Positions 8,126 to 15,836 of a stretch of 64,000 nucleotides of DNA are shown piece after piece. The notes under the pieces were generated by a model. That model was not told the origin of the DNA. It worked only from the letters and a program-made list of their open reading frames with translations, and searched no databases. How positions within the stretch are numbered: the first letter of the stretch is position 1; each line of letters opens with the position of its first letter. The DNA is from CAKVLG01 sp045637805 (GTDB lineage: Bacteria > Bacillota > Clostridia > Christensenellales > UBA1242). The translations under genes were made by a program, and so were the position numbers. The DNA lies in assembly GCA_045637805.1 (NCBI GenBank), contig JAZUAE010000001.1, forward strand, positions 1 through 64,000, read 5' to 3'.

Positions 8126-8633
8126 ACATTGTATATTCGTCCTCTTTTTCAACTTTGTCCCCTTTAGAAATTATATGAAGCATTCCATTTGACGCAATCA
8201 TGTCTTTTATAAAAGGTGGTCTAAAATCACTTTTTTCAATCTCTTCTTTTGTAAACCATTTAAACACAAGTTTTGTAGGTTTACCTTTATCAATTTCAAT
8301 GCGTTCATAGTCCTCAGTGTTTACGTCAGCTGGCTTTTCTGCTTCCACAACGTAGTAAAAACCAAGTTCGTGAAACAATAAGTCATTCTTTCCATTAAAG
8401 AAATTTTCAGCAATACCGGCAAGTCTTTTTAGTTTTACAGGATAACCTAATTCTTCACCCATCTCACGAAGAGCAGCGACCTCTGTGTCTTCACCTATTT
8501 CAATGTGACCACCAGGAAGACAGAAGAATTCGTTGTCAGCGATTTTTACACCAAGATATTTACCATTGTGATGTAAAATGCCACAAACCCTGTACTTAAA
8601 ATTTTCTTTTTCAGTCCTAATTTTAATATCCAT
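8124..8633 (-). CDS. NUDIX hydrolase
   Basis: A 169-residue NUDIX protein that hydrolyses a nucleoside-diphosphate-linked substrate that cannot be named from sequence. The NUDIX box GX5EX7REX2EEXG is complete, running from GHIEIGE to REMGEELG, so metal binding should be intact. The longer open frame reaches 8717, but ATG 8633 has a perfect AAGGAGG seven bases upstream and a promoter further up; the extra N-terminal residues would lie in the untranslated leader. It is transcribed alone, between the terminator of the metallopeptidase operon and its own terminator. Confidence 0.9.
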   Translation of the reverse strand: MDIKIRTEKENFKYRVCGILHHNGKYLGVKIADNEFFCLPGGHIEIGEDTEVAALREMGEELGYPVKLKRLAGIAENFFNGKNDLLFHELGFYYVVEAEKPADVNTEDYERIEIDKGKPTKLVFKWFTKEEIEKSDFRPPFIKDMIASNGMLHIISKGDKVEKEDEYTM

Positions 8634-8664
8634 AAAAAACCTCCTTATACTTTTCCTACCTTTT

Positions 8665-8693
8665 ATGATACAATATAAAAAACAAAATTGCAA
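8665..8693 (-). promoter_or_regulatory. Promoter of the NUDIX gene
   Basis: TTGCAA (8688-8693) and TATCAT (8665-8670) with a 17-base spacer on the minus strand; the leader then carries AAGGAGG before ATG 8633. It separates the NUDIX gene from the upstream four-gene operon. Confidence 0.7.
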
Positions 8694-8699
8694 TAAAAA

Positions 8700-8716
8700 G
8701 CGCCAAATATTGCGCA
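8700..8716 (-). terminator. Probable terminator of the metallopeptidase operon
   Basis: GCGC (8712-8715) pairs with GCGC (8700-8703) around an AT-rich loop, followed on the minus strand by TTTTTATTG. The stem is short, and the site lies just after the stop codon of the gene ending at 8720. Confidence 0.5.
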
Positions 8717-8719
8717 TTT

Positions 8720-9712
8720 TTATTTAAATATTTTAATAAGTTCTTCGTAATAATCCTCTATGTCTTTATATTTACACCTTTTTTTATCGTAGTTTTCAAG
8801 GGATTTAATAGTTTCGTCAATACATACAAATCCGTCATTAATATAGTCTTGTTTTAATTCTTCATAACCATTTGTAAAATTCTTTTTTACATACAAACAC
8901 TCTAATGCTCTAATTATTGTTTCATTTACAACAGTTTTCAGGTGTGTACCATAAGGGTTTTTATCAAGAGCTGGTTTACATTTTTTGTAATTTATATCTT
9001 CGTTTTTTAAATGTTTATCGGTTAAAGGATTAATAAAAGAATGAGCATATTCGTGCAAAATTAGAGTCGAAGAATATACTAAGTCGTATGCAAAATCTAA
9101 ATCATTTGTAAAGTTTGATTTAAAATATGGTCTTATGCAGCAATACAACTTATTATTAACATTAATGCCATAGTTTGAAGTTGTTACACCGAACATACAC
9201 AAAATGTTTAGATTATCACTTTTTAAACCCAAAAACTCAAACAAATATTCATCAGGAGAAAATTCTTTTATTCTATCCACATATCTATTAATGCTTATTT
9301 TATAGTACGCTTTGTTTTTCTCAAAAAATTCATTAAAGTTTGATTCTAATATAAATTTTTTAAGTTCTGTAACCAACAATTCATAATCTTCTAAACTCAT
9401 ATTTAATCTTTGTAATAAAGGCTTGCTCGGCATTATTCCATTTTGTAAATGTATAAACAATTCTACAGGAGCATCATACCTACCATCAAAAAAATTATTA
9501 CAAATTTCAATTATTTTATATTGTTTGAAATCCACAAAGAATTCTTTTATTATATTTCTATATTGTTCATTACATCTTATTATGTTAAGTTTAAAATCAC
9601 CTAAAACAAAAATCACACCCAAACATTCAACTGCAGGACTCACAATTATATTTTGATTTTTAAACTTGAACACATATTCTTCATTAAAAATTTGACTCAC
9701 TAATAACTCCAT
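8720..9712 (-). CDS. Putative zinc metallopeptidase (DUF4932-like)
   Basis: A 330-residue protein with no signal peptide or membrane helix. LHEYAHSFINPL contains HExxH (H220-H224), and the later VVNETIIRAL (E264) could give the third zinc ligand, so a gluzincin-type active site is likely. The HEYxHSFxNP pattern recalls the DUF4932 family, but I cannot verify this. The rest is rich in F, Y, N and K. The start overlaps the upstream metallopeptidase gene by 29 bases; ATG 9712 lacks a good Shine-Dalgarno, and an in-frame GTG four codons later, preceded by GGAG, is an alternative. Last gene of the 12.4-8.7 kb operon. Substrate unknown. Confidence 0.72.
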   Translation of the reverse strand: MELLVSQIFNEEYVFKFKNQNIIVSPAVECLGVIFVLGDFKLNIIRCNEQYRNIIKEFFVDFKQYKIIEICNNFFDGRYDAPVELFIHLQNGIMPSKPLLQRLNMSLEDYELLVTELKKFILESNFNEFFEKNKAYYKISINRYVDRIKEFSPDEYLFEFLGLKSDNLNILCMFGVTTSNYGINVNNKLYCCIRPYFKSNFTNDLDFAYDLVYSSTLILHEYAHSFINPLTDKHLKNEDINYKKCKPALDKNPYGTHLKTVVNETIIRALECLYVKKNFTNGYEELKQDYINDGFVCIDETIKSLENYDKKRCKYKDIEDYYEELIKIFK

Positions 9713-10319
9713 TATAAATCTTACTACTTTCTTGTTTTAAAAACGTTTTGTCATTTAACAATCTATTTATTTGAACTGATGTATAGTTTTCAACAATAAA
9801 CTGTCCTACAAAGTAATACGTAGAATAATTCAATCCTTTATCATTTTCTAAATCTTCATACGAAAATTTTTCTATTTTTTCTCCTTTTTGTCCAGATAAA
9901 AAAGTAGCGAGTGATTCATGTAACCAATCACATACATCTTTAGAAATGGTTTCAATAGACTGATGAATGTACTCATGAACTATTAAATTTTCAAGATCTT
10001 GCATAGAGTCTTTTTCATGACTTTCACATTTATTAAGCTCAGATAAAACAAGCGTGTCAATAACAAAACGACCATCTAAATCCCTTGCAACCCCACAAAG
10101 CCATGAGGCAATTTTTTTGCGACCATAAACCTCATGTTCATTTTTCCTAAACTCTTCAAGATTTCCCCAAAGTCTAATATATAGCGGTTTTGATAGTGAG
10201 CTGATATTGAAAAACTTATTAATTTCTTCAAATCTTTTTTCAATCTTTAAAAGTAGATTTTTATAAACCAAATCCTCTACATCTGAGACAATAACAACAT
10301 TTATAAAACAATGCTTCAT
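9684..10319 (-). CDS. Putative zinc metallopeptidase (peptidase MA-like gluzincin)
   Basis: A 211-residue cytoplasmic protein. LIVHEYIHQS supplies HExxH (H115-H119) and WLHESLATFLSG supplies a glutamate (E135) 16 residues after the second histidine. This matches the HExxH...WxxEGxAxY layout of peptidase MA/M1-like gluzincins, with S in place of the usual G. There is no export signal, so the target should be intracellular. It overlaps the next metallopeptidase gene and follows the GNAT gene by 13 bases, so the three are probably translated from one mRNA. Sequence similarity between the two peptidases is confined to the HEY motif. Confidence 0.72.
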   Translation of the reverse strand: MKHCFINVVIVSDVEDLVYKNLLLKIEKRFEEINKFFNISSLSKPLYIRLWGNLEEFRKNEHEVYGRKKIASWLCGVARDLDGRFVIDTLVLSELNKCESHEKDSMQDLENLIVHEYIHQSIETISKDVCDWLHESLATFLSGQKGEKIEKFSYEDLENDKGLNYSTYYFVGQFIVENYTSVQINRLLNDKTFLKQESSKIYNGVISESNF

Positions 10320-10332
10320 AATACCCCACTTT

Positions 10333-10818
10333 TTAAAACTTTAATTCATATAGATAGTAATCATGACCGTAACGATAAGCTTTGCCAACATTCTTAAAAC
10401 CAAATTTATTATATAATTTTTGAGCATTGATATTATTCACGCCAACCATTATTCTTACACCATCAAAGCCTTGACGCTTTAACTCATCTAAAATAAAGGC
10501 GACAAGTTTTGTAGCAACACCTCTATGCTGATGTTTTGGAGATACACCGATTCTTGCAAAAGTACCACGTCTCTTGATGTTTTCCTTCCAAGTAAACCCT
10601 TCTTCGCCGTCCTCATTACGCTCGCCAGCAAAAGATATAGCAATCAATGCGTCAGATTCATCAAATACACCCCATAAGCCATCACGATGTATGTCATACA
10701 TAATTAACTCGTCACTTGGATAATCATTATCCCAAAGAGTATACGTGTTCTGTTTTATATCCGCATATAATTTTTTAATTTCTTCAAATTTATTTATCTC
10801 TAGTCTTTTAATTACCAT
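10333..10818 (-). CDS. GNAT family N-acetyltransferase
   Basis: A 161-residue acetyl-CoA-dependent acyltransferase. The acetyl-CoA loop is seen in ARIGVSPKHQHRGVATKL (Q/RxxGxG/A form), followed by the usual beta-bulge region and VNNINAQKLYNKFGF near the C-terminus, typical of GNAT enzymes acting on small molecules or protein N-termini. The frame is open to a TTG at 10842 that overlaps the previous gene, but ATG 10818 has AGGGG upstream and is preferred. It sits between the methyltransferase-phosphorylase fusion and two metallopeptidases in one operon. Confidence 0.88.
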   Translation of the reverse strand: MVIKRLEINKFEEIKKLYADIKQNTYTLWDNDYPSDELIMYDIHRDGLWGVFDESDALIAISFAGERNEDGEEGFTWKENIKRRGTFARIGVSPKHQHRGVATKLVAFILDELKRQGFDGVRIMVGVNNINAQKLYNKFGFKNVGKAYRYGHDYYLYELKF

Positions 10819-10831
10819 TAACTTAAAACCC

Positions 10832-12361
10832 CTATTTAACAAACTCCAGTAAGAAATTGATCATCAGGTTTATAATCATAATTTTCAATTCATGTTTGTT
10901 AGTTTTCCATTCCCAATTTTCTTGTTTTACTGCATCTGAAAAATATAAAAGTTGTGCAAACTTATATCCACGATATTTTGCCACCGCAGCCCAGCTCGCA
11001 CACTCCATTTCAACACAAACAGCGCCCTGGCTTTTTCTAAGTTCTAATTCACTTTGCGTTTCTCTAAAAAAAGTATCCGTTGTCCAAGTAATAGATTTTT
11101 TAAAACCATATCCTTTTTCTTTCAAATACTCTGCAAGAATATTTGTTAATTCATCATCAGTTTCCGCATACATAGAAGGTTTCATATATCTGTATGATGT
11201 GCCCTCACACCTAATAGCCTTTTCAACTAGTACAAATTCACTAGAATTAAAATCTTGATCGATTTGCCCAGCACTACCGCAAGCAAAGAAATTTTTAATA
11301 CCCATAAATCCAAGTTCTTCCATCAGGCCACTTGCAGCAGAGCCACCAAGCGGAGTGATTGCTAGAATAAACTTTTTATCATATATATAGCATTTATTAA
11401 TATTGCTTCCACTAGTAAAATTGTAAAAATCCTCTAACTTGTTTACATCAACAACTTCAGAAATATCCTTCTTATAAAATATAAAAAGAGCAGTATCAAT
11501 TTTATATTTATCAATCAAATGTAAATTTTCAAACCCTTTATTGTTTTTCATATAAAATTCACGATTAATAATCCCCTCTTCTTCAAAAAAATCTAATATA
11601 GGTGCTTGCTTTACTTTGTCTCCTTTTTTTACTGCCATAATAAAAGTAAAATATGGTCTATCCTCTTGATATTTATATTTTGGGCAAAGTTTAATCGCGT
11701 CTTCGCTTGCATAAGAGTCTTTTATTTCTTTTAACTCAAATCCTGTATTAATTAACGTATTAATAATTGTTGCATAAGTTCTGTGATATTTTGTAACAAA
11801 TGTATCATTCCAAAAAATATCACGTTTACCTTCTTTGTTGTATCCATTAAATAACAAATAAAACACGCCATCTTTCTCTATTTTTCTGTTGTCCCCCTTG
11901 AACATTTTACAAGTGCACATATTTATAGGGCTTTCAATAGAAAAAATTAGTTCACCACCACATTTGAGTTTATCATTGATGTCAGAAAATAATTTAGTAA
12001 GGTCTTCAATATAATGAAAAGCTAACGAGCTGTACACTAAGTCAAATTTATCTTGCAATTGCTCTAAATCTTCCATTTTTAATACTTTATAGTCGATTTT
12101 ATCATCATTGTTAACAGTTTTTGCAATATTTATCATATTTTCAGATATATCAGTTGCAAGAACATAACTGGCACCTTTTTGAATAAAATATTTATCCATA
12201 TCACCTGCACCACAGCCAAGGTCTAGAATTTTTTTGCCTTCAAGTGATGATAAAAATGTCTTCATTATAGGTATTTCTATCAAATTATTTGCATTTATTT
12301 TTTCAGATCTCATTTTTTGATACTCGTCAAAAAACATTTTTGAATCATATACATTTTTCAT
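10832..12361 (-). CDS. Fusion: class I SAM methyltransferase + nucleoside phosphorylase
   Basis: A 509-residue two-domain protein. Residues 1-245 are a class I methyltransferase: motif I is ILDLGCGAG (45-53), then TDIS as the acidic strand and DLVYSSLAFHYIED as motif IV. Residues 255-509 resemble the purine/uridine phosphorylase (PNP_UDP) fold: PLGGSAASGLMEELG, ACGSAGQI (phosphate/ribose region), VEMECASWAAVAK and a late FSDA. It has GGAGGGG before the ATG and its own promoter, and leads a four-gene operon. Such a fusion could methylate a nucleoside-like or small substrate and then cleave a nucleoside product (for example SAH- or MTA-like), but this is inference. I do not recall this domain pairing as a standard family. 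Confidence 0.8.
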   Translation of the reverse strand: MKNVYDSKMFFDEYQKMRSEKINANNLIEIPIMKTFLSSLEGKKILDLGCGAGDMDKYFIQKGASYVLATDISENMINIAKTVNNDDKIDYKVLKMEDLEQLQDKFDLVYSSLAFHYIEDLTKLFSDINDKLKCGGELIFSIESPINMCTCKMFKGDNRKIEKDGVFYLLFNGYNKEGKRDIFWNDTFVTKYHRTYATIINTLINTGFELKEIKDSYASEDAIKLCPKYKYQEDRPYFTFIMAVKKGDKVKQAPILDFFEEEGIINREFYMKNNKGFENLHLIDKYKIDTALFIFYKKDISEVVDVNKLEDFYNFTSGSNINKCYIYDKKFILAITPLGGSAASGLMEELGFMGIKNFFACGSAGQIDQDFNSSEFVLVEKAIRCEGTSYRYMKPSMYAETDDELTNILAEYLKEKGYGFKKSITWTTDTFFRETQSELELRKSQGAVCVEMECASWAAVAKYRGYKFAQLLYFSDAVKQENWEWKTNKHELKIMIINLMINFLLEFVK

Positions 12362-12379
12362 ATTAACCCCTCCATATTT

Positions 12380-12408
12380 ATTATACTTGTTTGAATATAT
12401 TTCTGCAA
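12380..12408 (-). promoter_or_regulatory. Promoter of the methyltransferase-phosphorylase/GNAT/peptidase operon
   Basis: TTGCAG (12403-12408) and a perfect TATAAT (12380-12385) with a 17-base spacer on the minus strand, 18 bases upstream of ATG 12361. The four genes from 12361 to 8720 follow with gaps of 15 bases or fewer, or with overlaps. Confidence 0.8.
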
Positions 12409-12431
12409 ATAAAAAAAGGAATGGGCTAAAT

Positions 12432-12459
12432 AAAAAATCCGCACAAATTTGTGCGGACT
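12432..12459 (-). terminator. Terminator of tRNA-Thr
   Basis: TCCGCACAAATTTGTGCGGA is a perfect 20-base palindrome forming a strong stem, followed by TTTTTTA on the minus strand, just downstream of the tRNA 3' end. It also has T residues on the other side. Confidence 0.88.
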
Positions 12460-12462
12460 TTT

Positions 12463-12538
<76 letters not shown>

Positions 12539-12551
12539 ATATATAAGATGT

Positions 12552-12580
12552 ATTTTAACATAATTTATTTAATCCCGCAA
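12552..12580 (-). promoter_or_regulatory. Promoter of tRNA-Thr
   Basis: TTGCGG (12575-12580) and TAAAAT (12552-12557) on the minus strand with a 17-base spacer, 13 bases before the tRNA. Confidence 0.7.
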
Positions 12581-12600
12581 TCGTTTTTATAAAAAAGAAA

Positions 12601-12621
12601 AAACTGAGCTAAACTCAGTTT
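12601..12621 (-). terminator. Terminator of rubrerythrin gene
   Basis: AAACTGAG/CTCAGTTT forms an 8-bp stem with a 5-base loop that includes the stop codon, followed by a T-rich stretch on the minus strand. Confidence 0.75.
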
Positions 12622-13217
12622 TTATAATTTAGTTCTTCTGGTAATTGAATTTCAAAAGTTCCTTGTTTTGCTAAGCATAAAGCACACTCTTCAGGCGCTT
12701 CAAATCCTACATGCACATGTCCACAGTCTGGACATACCCATTTAACCTCTTTGTCTGCCTTATACAAATTTCCAGAATTCATTTTATCGTGTAAATGTTT
12801 AAAGACTCTACTGTGTCTTATTTCCACATCATGAATCATTTTAAATAGATCCGCCTCCTCCGTAAAACCTTCGTCTTGAGCAATTTTAATATATAACTCG
12901 TAAGCTTTTGCATCTTGCTGTTCATCATCTGACGCTAAAAGTAAATTTTCACAAACGTCCCATTTTTCTTTAAACGGAAAACCACCTGCTATATCTATGT
13001 TATCAACCTGCTTTAAATCACACTTTTGTATTGCTGCATATAACATTCTCGAGTGTGTAAACTCCTGATAAGCCATTTTATCAATCATTTCAGCCAAAGC
13101 CTTATAACCATTGTATCTAGCGCCGTACTCCATATATTCATACCTCGCTCTAGCCTGACACTCCGTTGCAAATGCTGCAGCTAAATTTTTAAATGTTTTA
13201 CTTTCTTCTAATTTCAT
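12615..13217 (-). CDS. Rubrerythrin family peroxide-detoxifying protein
   Basis: A 200-residue cytoplasmic protein with an N-terminal ferritin-like di-iron domain and a C-terminal rubredoxin-like iron site. Di-iron ligands are visible in FATECQARARYEYMEY, MAYQEFTHSRM and HDVEIRHSRVF (E and ExxH motifs). The C-terminal site has CPDCGH and, after about 14 residues, CALC, i.e. two CxxC pairs. Rubrerythrins reduce hydrogen peroxide in anaerobes using electrons from rubredoxin. A strong AAGGAGG precedes the ATG; it lies after the plsC terminator, so an own promoter is likely. Confidence 0.93.
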   Translation of the reverse strand: MKLEESKTFKNLAAAFATECQARARYEYMEYGARYNGYKALAEMIDKMAYQEFTHSRMLYAAIQKCDLKQVDNIDIAGGFPFKEKWDVCENLLLASDDEQQDAKAYELYIKIAQDEGFTEEADLFKMIHDVEIRHSRVFKHLHDKMNSGNLYKADKEVKWVCPDCGHVHVGFEAPEECALCLAKQGTFEIQLPEELNYKN

Positions 13218-13266
13218 TATTAATCCTCCTTTTTTAATTATGGAGCATTAAGATTTTTTTAAACAA

Positions 13267-13292
13267 AAAAGAGCAATTATTTTTGCTCTTTT
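13267..13292 (-). terminator. Terminator of the plsC transcript
   Basis: GAGCAA (13271-13276) pairs with TTGCTC (13283-13288), extended by A-T pairs, followed by TTTTTTG on the minus strand. It overlaps the 3' end of plsC and separates it from rubrerythrin. Confidence 0.8.
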
Positions 13293-13894
13293 ATTTTCTT
13301 CACCGGTCTAAGTTCGTCCATTCGTCTTGCAAGCTCTGCAACATTTTCTTCAGTTTCTTCTTTTGTTAATTTTTTTGGATCAACACCTTTTACAAAGAAA
13401 GGTTCACCTACAATTAGTTTATTAAAACAAAATGGTCTCGGCTTTTTTACATAAATAATCGGAACAATGGGAACACCCGCTTTACTTGCAAACATTATCG
13501 CACCTGATTTAAGTTCTTGTAATTCCTCCGTATTTTCTGACTTATTTCTAGTCCCCTCAGGAAAAATTCCTACAATACCACCTTTTTTCAAAACTCCAAG
13601 TACATTTCTTACAGCGGCAATATCAGCATTTCCTCTATCCACCGGTATGGTGCCAAGTACTTTGGTGTGCGCCCATGTAGAAAATTTGGTTTTACATAGT
13701 TCTTTTTTTCCAAGAAAACGTATTCGCTTTCCAAGTTTTACATCTAAGAGTGGTGCATCAATCATTGTTGTATGGTTTACACACAAAATATAACCCTGCT
13801 TTTTAGGGAGCTTTTTACTACCTTTTACAATCGTTGGAAAAATAATTGTAAAAGGAATAAATGCTATAGTAAATGCAATCCAAAAAATTACCAT
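13277..13894 (-). CDS. plsC: 1-acyl-sn-glycerol-3-phosphate acyltransferase (PlsC-type)
   Basis: A 205-residue membrane-associated acyltransferase that would make phosphatidic acid from lysophosphatidic acid. Conserved blocks: NHTTMID (the HX4D catalytic motif), GTIPVDRG, FPEGTRNKS (glycerol phosphate binding) and GVPIVPI. One N-terminal hydrophobic segment (about residues 1-20) anchors it. TAAGGAGG precedes the ATG. It is the last gene of the transcript coming from gerW, dacB-like, rluB and the flavoprotein. Confidence 0.92.
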   Translation of the reverse strand: MVIFWIAFTIAFIPFTIIFPTIVKGSKKLPKKQGYILCVNHTTMIDAPLLDVKLGKRIRFLGKKELCKTKFSTWAHTKVLGTIPVDRGNADIAAVRNVLGVLKKGGIVGIFPEGTRNKSENTEELQELKSGAIMFASKAGVPIVPIIYVKKPRPFCFNKLIVGEPFFVKGVDPKKLTKEETEENVAELARRMDELRPVKKIKEQK

Positions 13895-13903
13895 AATTCC
13901 TCC

Positions 13904-15121
13904 TTAATATATAGAGCTAGCTGCCACTGCAGTGCTCCAAGCTACTTGTAAATTAAAACCACCTGTTAGTGCGTCAATATCTAAAACCTCGCCTATAAAT
14001 TGTAAATTTTCCACTATTTTACTATTCATATTGCTAGGATTAATTCCTTTAATGTCTACACCGCCGCTTGTAACTACTGCTCTATCAAAACCTTCAAACC
14101 CAGTAATGTTATAATTAAAATTCTTCAAAAGATCGCATAGTACCAATCTTTCCTTTTCATTTAATTGAGCAACTTTCTTTGTTAAATTAATATGTAGTCT
14201 TTTAGCAAATATATTAACTAAACTTTTTGGAAGTAAAGTTTCAAGCAGAGACGAAAATTGTTTACCTTTAAGCGAAACAATTTCTCTATTGATTCGAGTA
14301 ATTAAAACTTCTCTATCCAGTGCAGGCTTAAAATCAATAGAAAATGTTAAATTTTCATCAATTCTATTAATGTAACTTGAAGCAGAAAGCACAAGCGGAC
14401 CAGAAACGCCAAATGAAGTAAAGAGCATCTCACCTATAGGACTTATATAAACCTTTTTCTTTTTGCTACTAACACAAACTGCAACATTTTTAAGAGACAC
14501 ACCCTCAAGCTGTTTTGGCTCATTTGTGTCTAGACAAATTCCAACAAGCGCAGGTTTTGGATCAACAATTTTGTGACCTGCATTTTCTGCAAATGCATAT
14601 CCAGCACCAGTTGACCCTGTTAAGGGATAACTAATACCTCCAGTAGCAACAACAACCTTATCAAACATTTTTTCAGTATTATTTACGATAATCCCTTCAC
14701 ATTTTGCGTTTTTTATTATCAAATCTAAAACATTACTATTTAGAAAGATCTTAACTTTCAATTTTTTCAACTCATGTTCTAATGCGCGAATCACATCTAA
14801 TGATCTATCTGAAACAGGAAAAACTCTACCACCGCGTTCAACCTTTAAATCAACACCGAGATCTTTAAAAAAATTTCGTGTGTCGCTAGAGTTAAACCTT
14901 GCCTCACTACTCATCATGAATTTATTTCCACGTACAATGTTTGATAAAAATTCATTACCGACAGCAACATTAGTTAAATTACAACGCCCTTTACCAGTGA
15001 TATACAATTTTTTACCCAGTTTTTCATTTTTTTCGTACAAAGAAACATCATGACCGCGCCTTGCGATCATGATAGCAGCCATCATGCCGGAAGCTCCACC
15101 ACCAACTATTGCAACTTTCAT
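13904..15121 (-). CDS. HI0933/BaiN-like FAD-dependent oxidoreductase
   Basis: A 405-residue flavoprotein of the HI0933 (YtfP/BaiN-like) family. It starts with a dinucleotide-binding motif GGGASGMMAAIMIARRG (residues 7-23) and ends with LDIDALTGGFNLQVAWSTA, a strong family signature near the FAD site. KKLYITGKGRCNLTN is another family hallmark. The electron acceptor is unknown; in gut Clostridia relatives act on bile acid intermediates, but most are simply uncharacterised. In Bacillus its homologue ytfP also lies next to rluB-like and gerW genes, matching this context. Confidence 0.88.
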   Translation of the reverse strand: MKVAIVGGGASGMMAAIMIARRGHDVSLYEKNEKLGKKLYITGKGRCNLTNVAVGNEFLSNIVRGNKFMMSSEARFNSSDTRNFFKDLGVDLKVERGGRVFPVSDRSLDVIRALEHELKKLKVKIFLNSNVLDLIIKNAKCEGIIVNNTEKMFDKVVVATGGISYPLTGSTGAGYAFAENAGHKIVDPKPALVGICLDTNEPKQLEGVSLKNVAVCVSSKKKKVYISPIGEMLFTSFGVSGPLVLSASSYINRIDENLTFSIDFKPALDREVLITRINREIVSLKGKQFSSLLETLLPKSLVNIFAKRLHINLTKKVAQLNEKERLVLCDLLKNFNYNITGFEGFDRAVVTSGGVDIKGINPSNMNSKIVENLQFIGEVLDIDALTGGFNLQVAWSTAVAASSIY

Positions 15122-15131
15122 TTTTTTACAC

Positions 15132-15836
15132 CTACAAAGACTTTAAATATTCGATTTCATAAATAGCAAGTTCACGGTATCTACCACGAGTTACTCCACC
15201 AAGTTTAAGCTCGCCGATGCTCATACGTTTAAGAAAAATAACATTTTTACCTACAGCCTCAAACATTCTTCTAATTTCCCTGTTTTTACCTTCGGTTATT
15301 GTCACCTCAAGTTTTGTTATCTTGTCTTTAAATTCCTTTTTGACAACCTTTGCCTTACCAAATCTTTCACCATCAATAACAACTCCATTCCTAAGAACAG
15401 CTAAATCACCTTCTTTAACTTCACCTTCAACTCTAACAATATAAGTTTTTGGAACTTCATGTGAAGGGTGCGTAAGTCTATAGGTTAAATCACCATCATT
15501 AGTTAAAAGAAGTAATCCTTCACTATTATAATCGAGTCTACCAACAGGCTTTAAATGCTTTAAATTCTCAGGCAACAAATCCATTACTGTTTTTCTTTCT
15601 CTATCATCTATTACTGAACAAATATAACCTTTTGGTTTATGCATCATGATATATACCATATCGCCTTTTACGTTTACAACTTCATCATCAACCATAACTT
15701 CATCTTTTTCAGAAACAGATGTAGCAAGGTCAAATACAACCTTGCCATTTATTTTTACTCTTCCATCTTTAATTAGTTCTTCACTTTTTCGGCGAGATGC
15801 AACACCTGTGCTTGCTAGAAATTTATTTATTCTCAA
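15132..15836 (-). CDS. rluB: Ribosomal large subunit pseudouridine synthase B
   Basis: A 234-residue enzyme that isomerises a uridine in helix 89/90 of 23S rRNA. The N-terminal S4 RNA-binding domain (RINKFLASTGVASRRKSEEL) is followed by the RsuA-type catalytic motif GRLDYNSEGLLLLTNDG, with the catalytic Asp. KNREIRRMFEAVGK is a further family block. The start codon is TTG, overlapping the TGA of the upstream carboxypeptidase gene, with AAGGAAG at the right distance, so the two are translationally coupled. Confidence 0.93.
   Translation of the reverse strand: MRINKFLASTGVASRRKSEELIKDGRVKINGKVVFDLATSVSEKDEVMVDDEVVNVKGDMVYIMMHKPKGYICSVIDDRERKTVMDLLPENLKHLKPVGRLDYNSEGLLLLTNDGDLTYRLTHPSHEVPKTYIVRVEGEVKEGDLAVLRNGVVIDGERFGKAKVVKKEFKDKITKLEVTITEGKNREIRRMFEAVGKNVIFLKRMSIGELKLGGVTRGRYRELAIYEIEYLKSL

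Noticed and set aside
8634..8717. N-terminal extension of the NUDIX protein
   Set aside because: The frame is open, but this stretch contains the promoter and a perfect Shine-Dalgarno for ATG 8633, so the extension is untranslated leader.
8720..12361. Anti-phage defence island
   Set aside because: Methyltransferase, nucleoside-cleaving and peptidase domains occur in defence systems, but no nuclease, sensor or transmembrane effector accompanies them, and I recognise no known defence architecture. I report it as an unexplained operon only.
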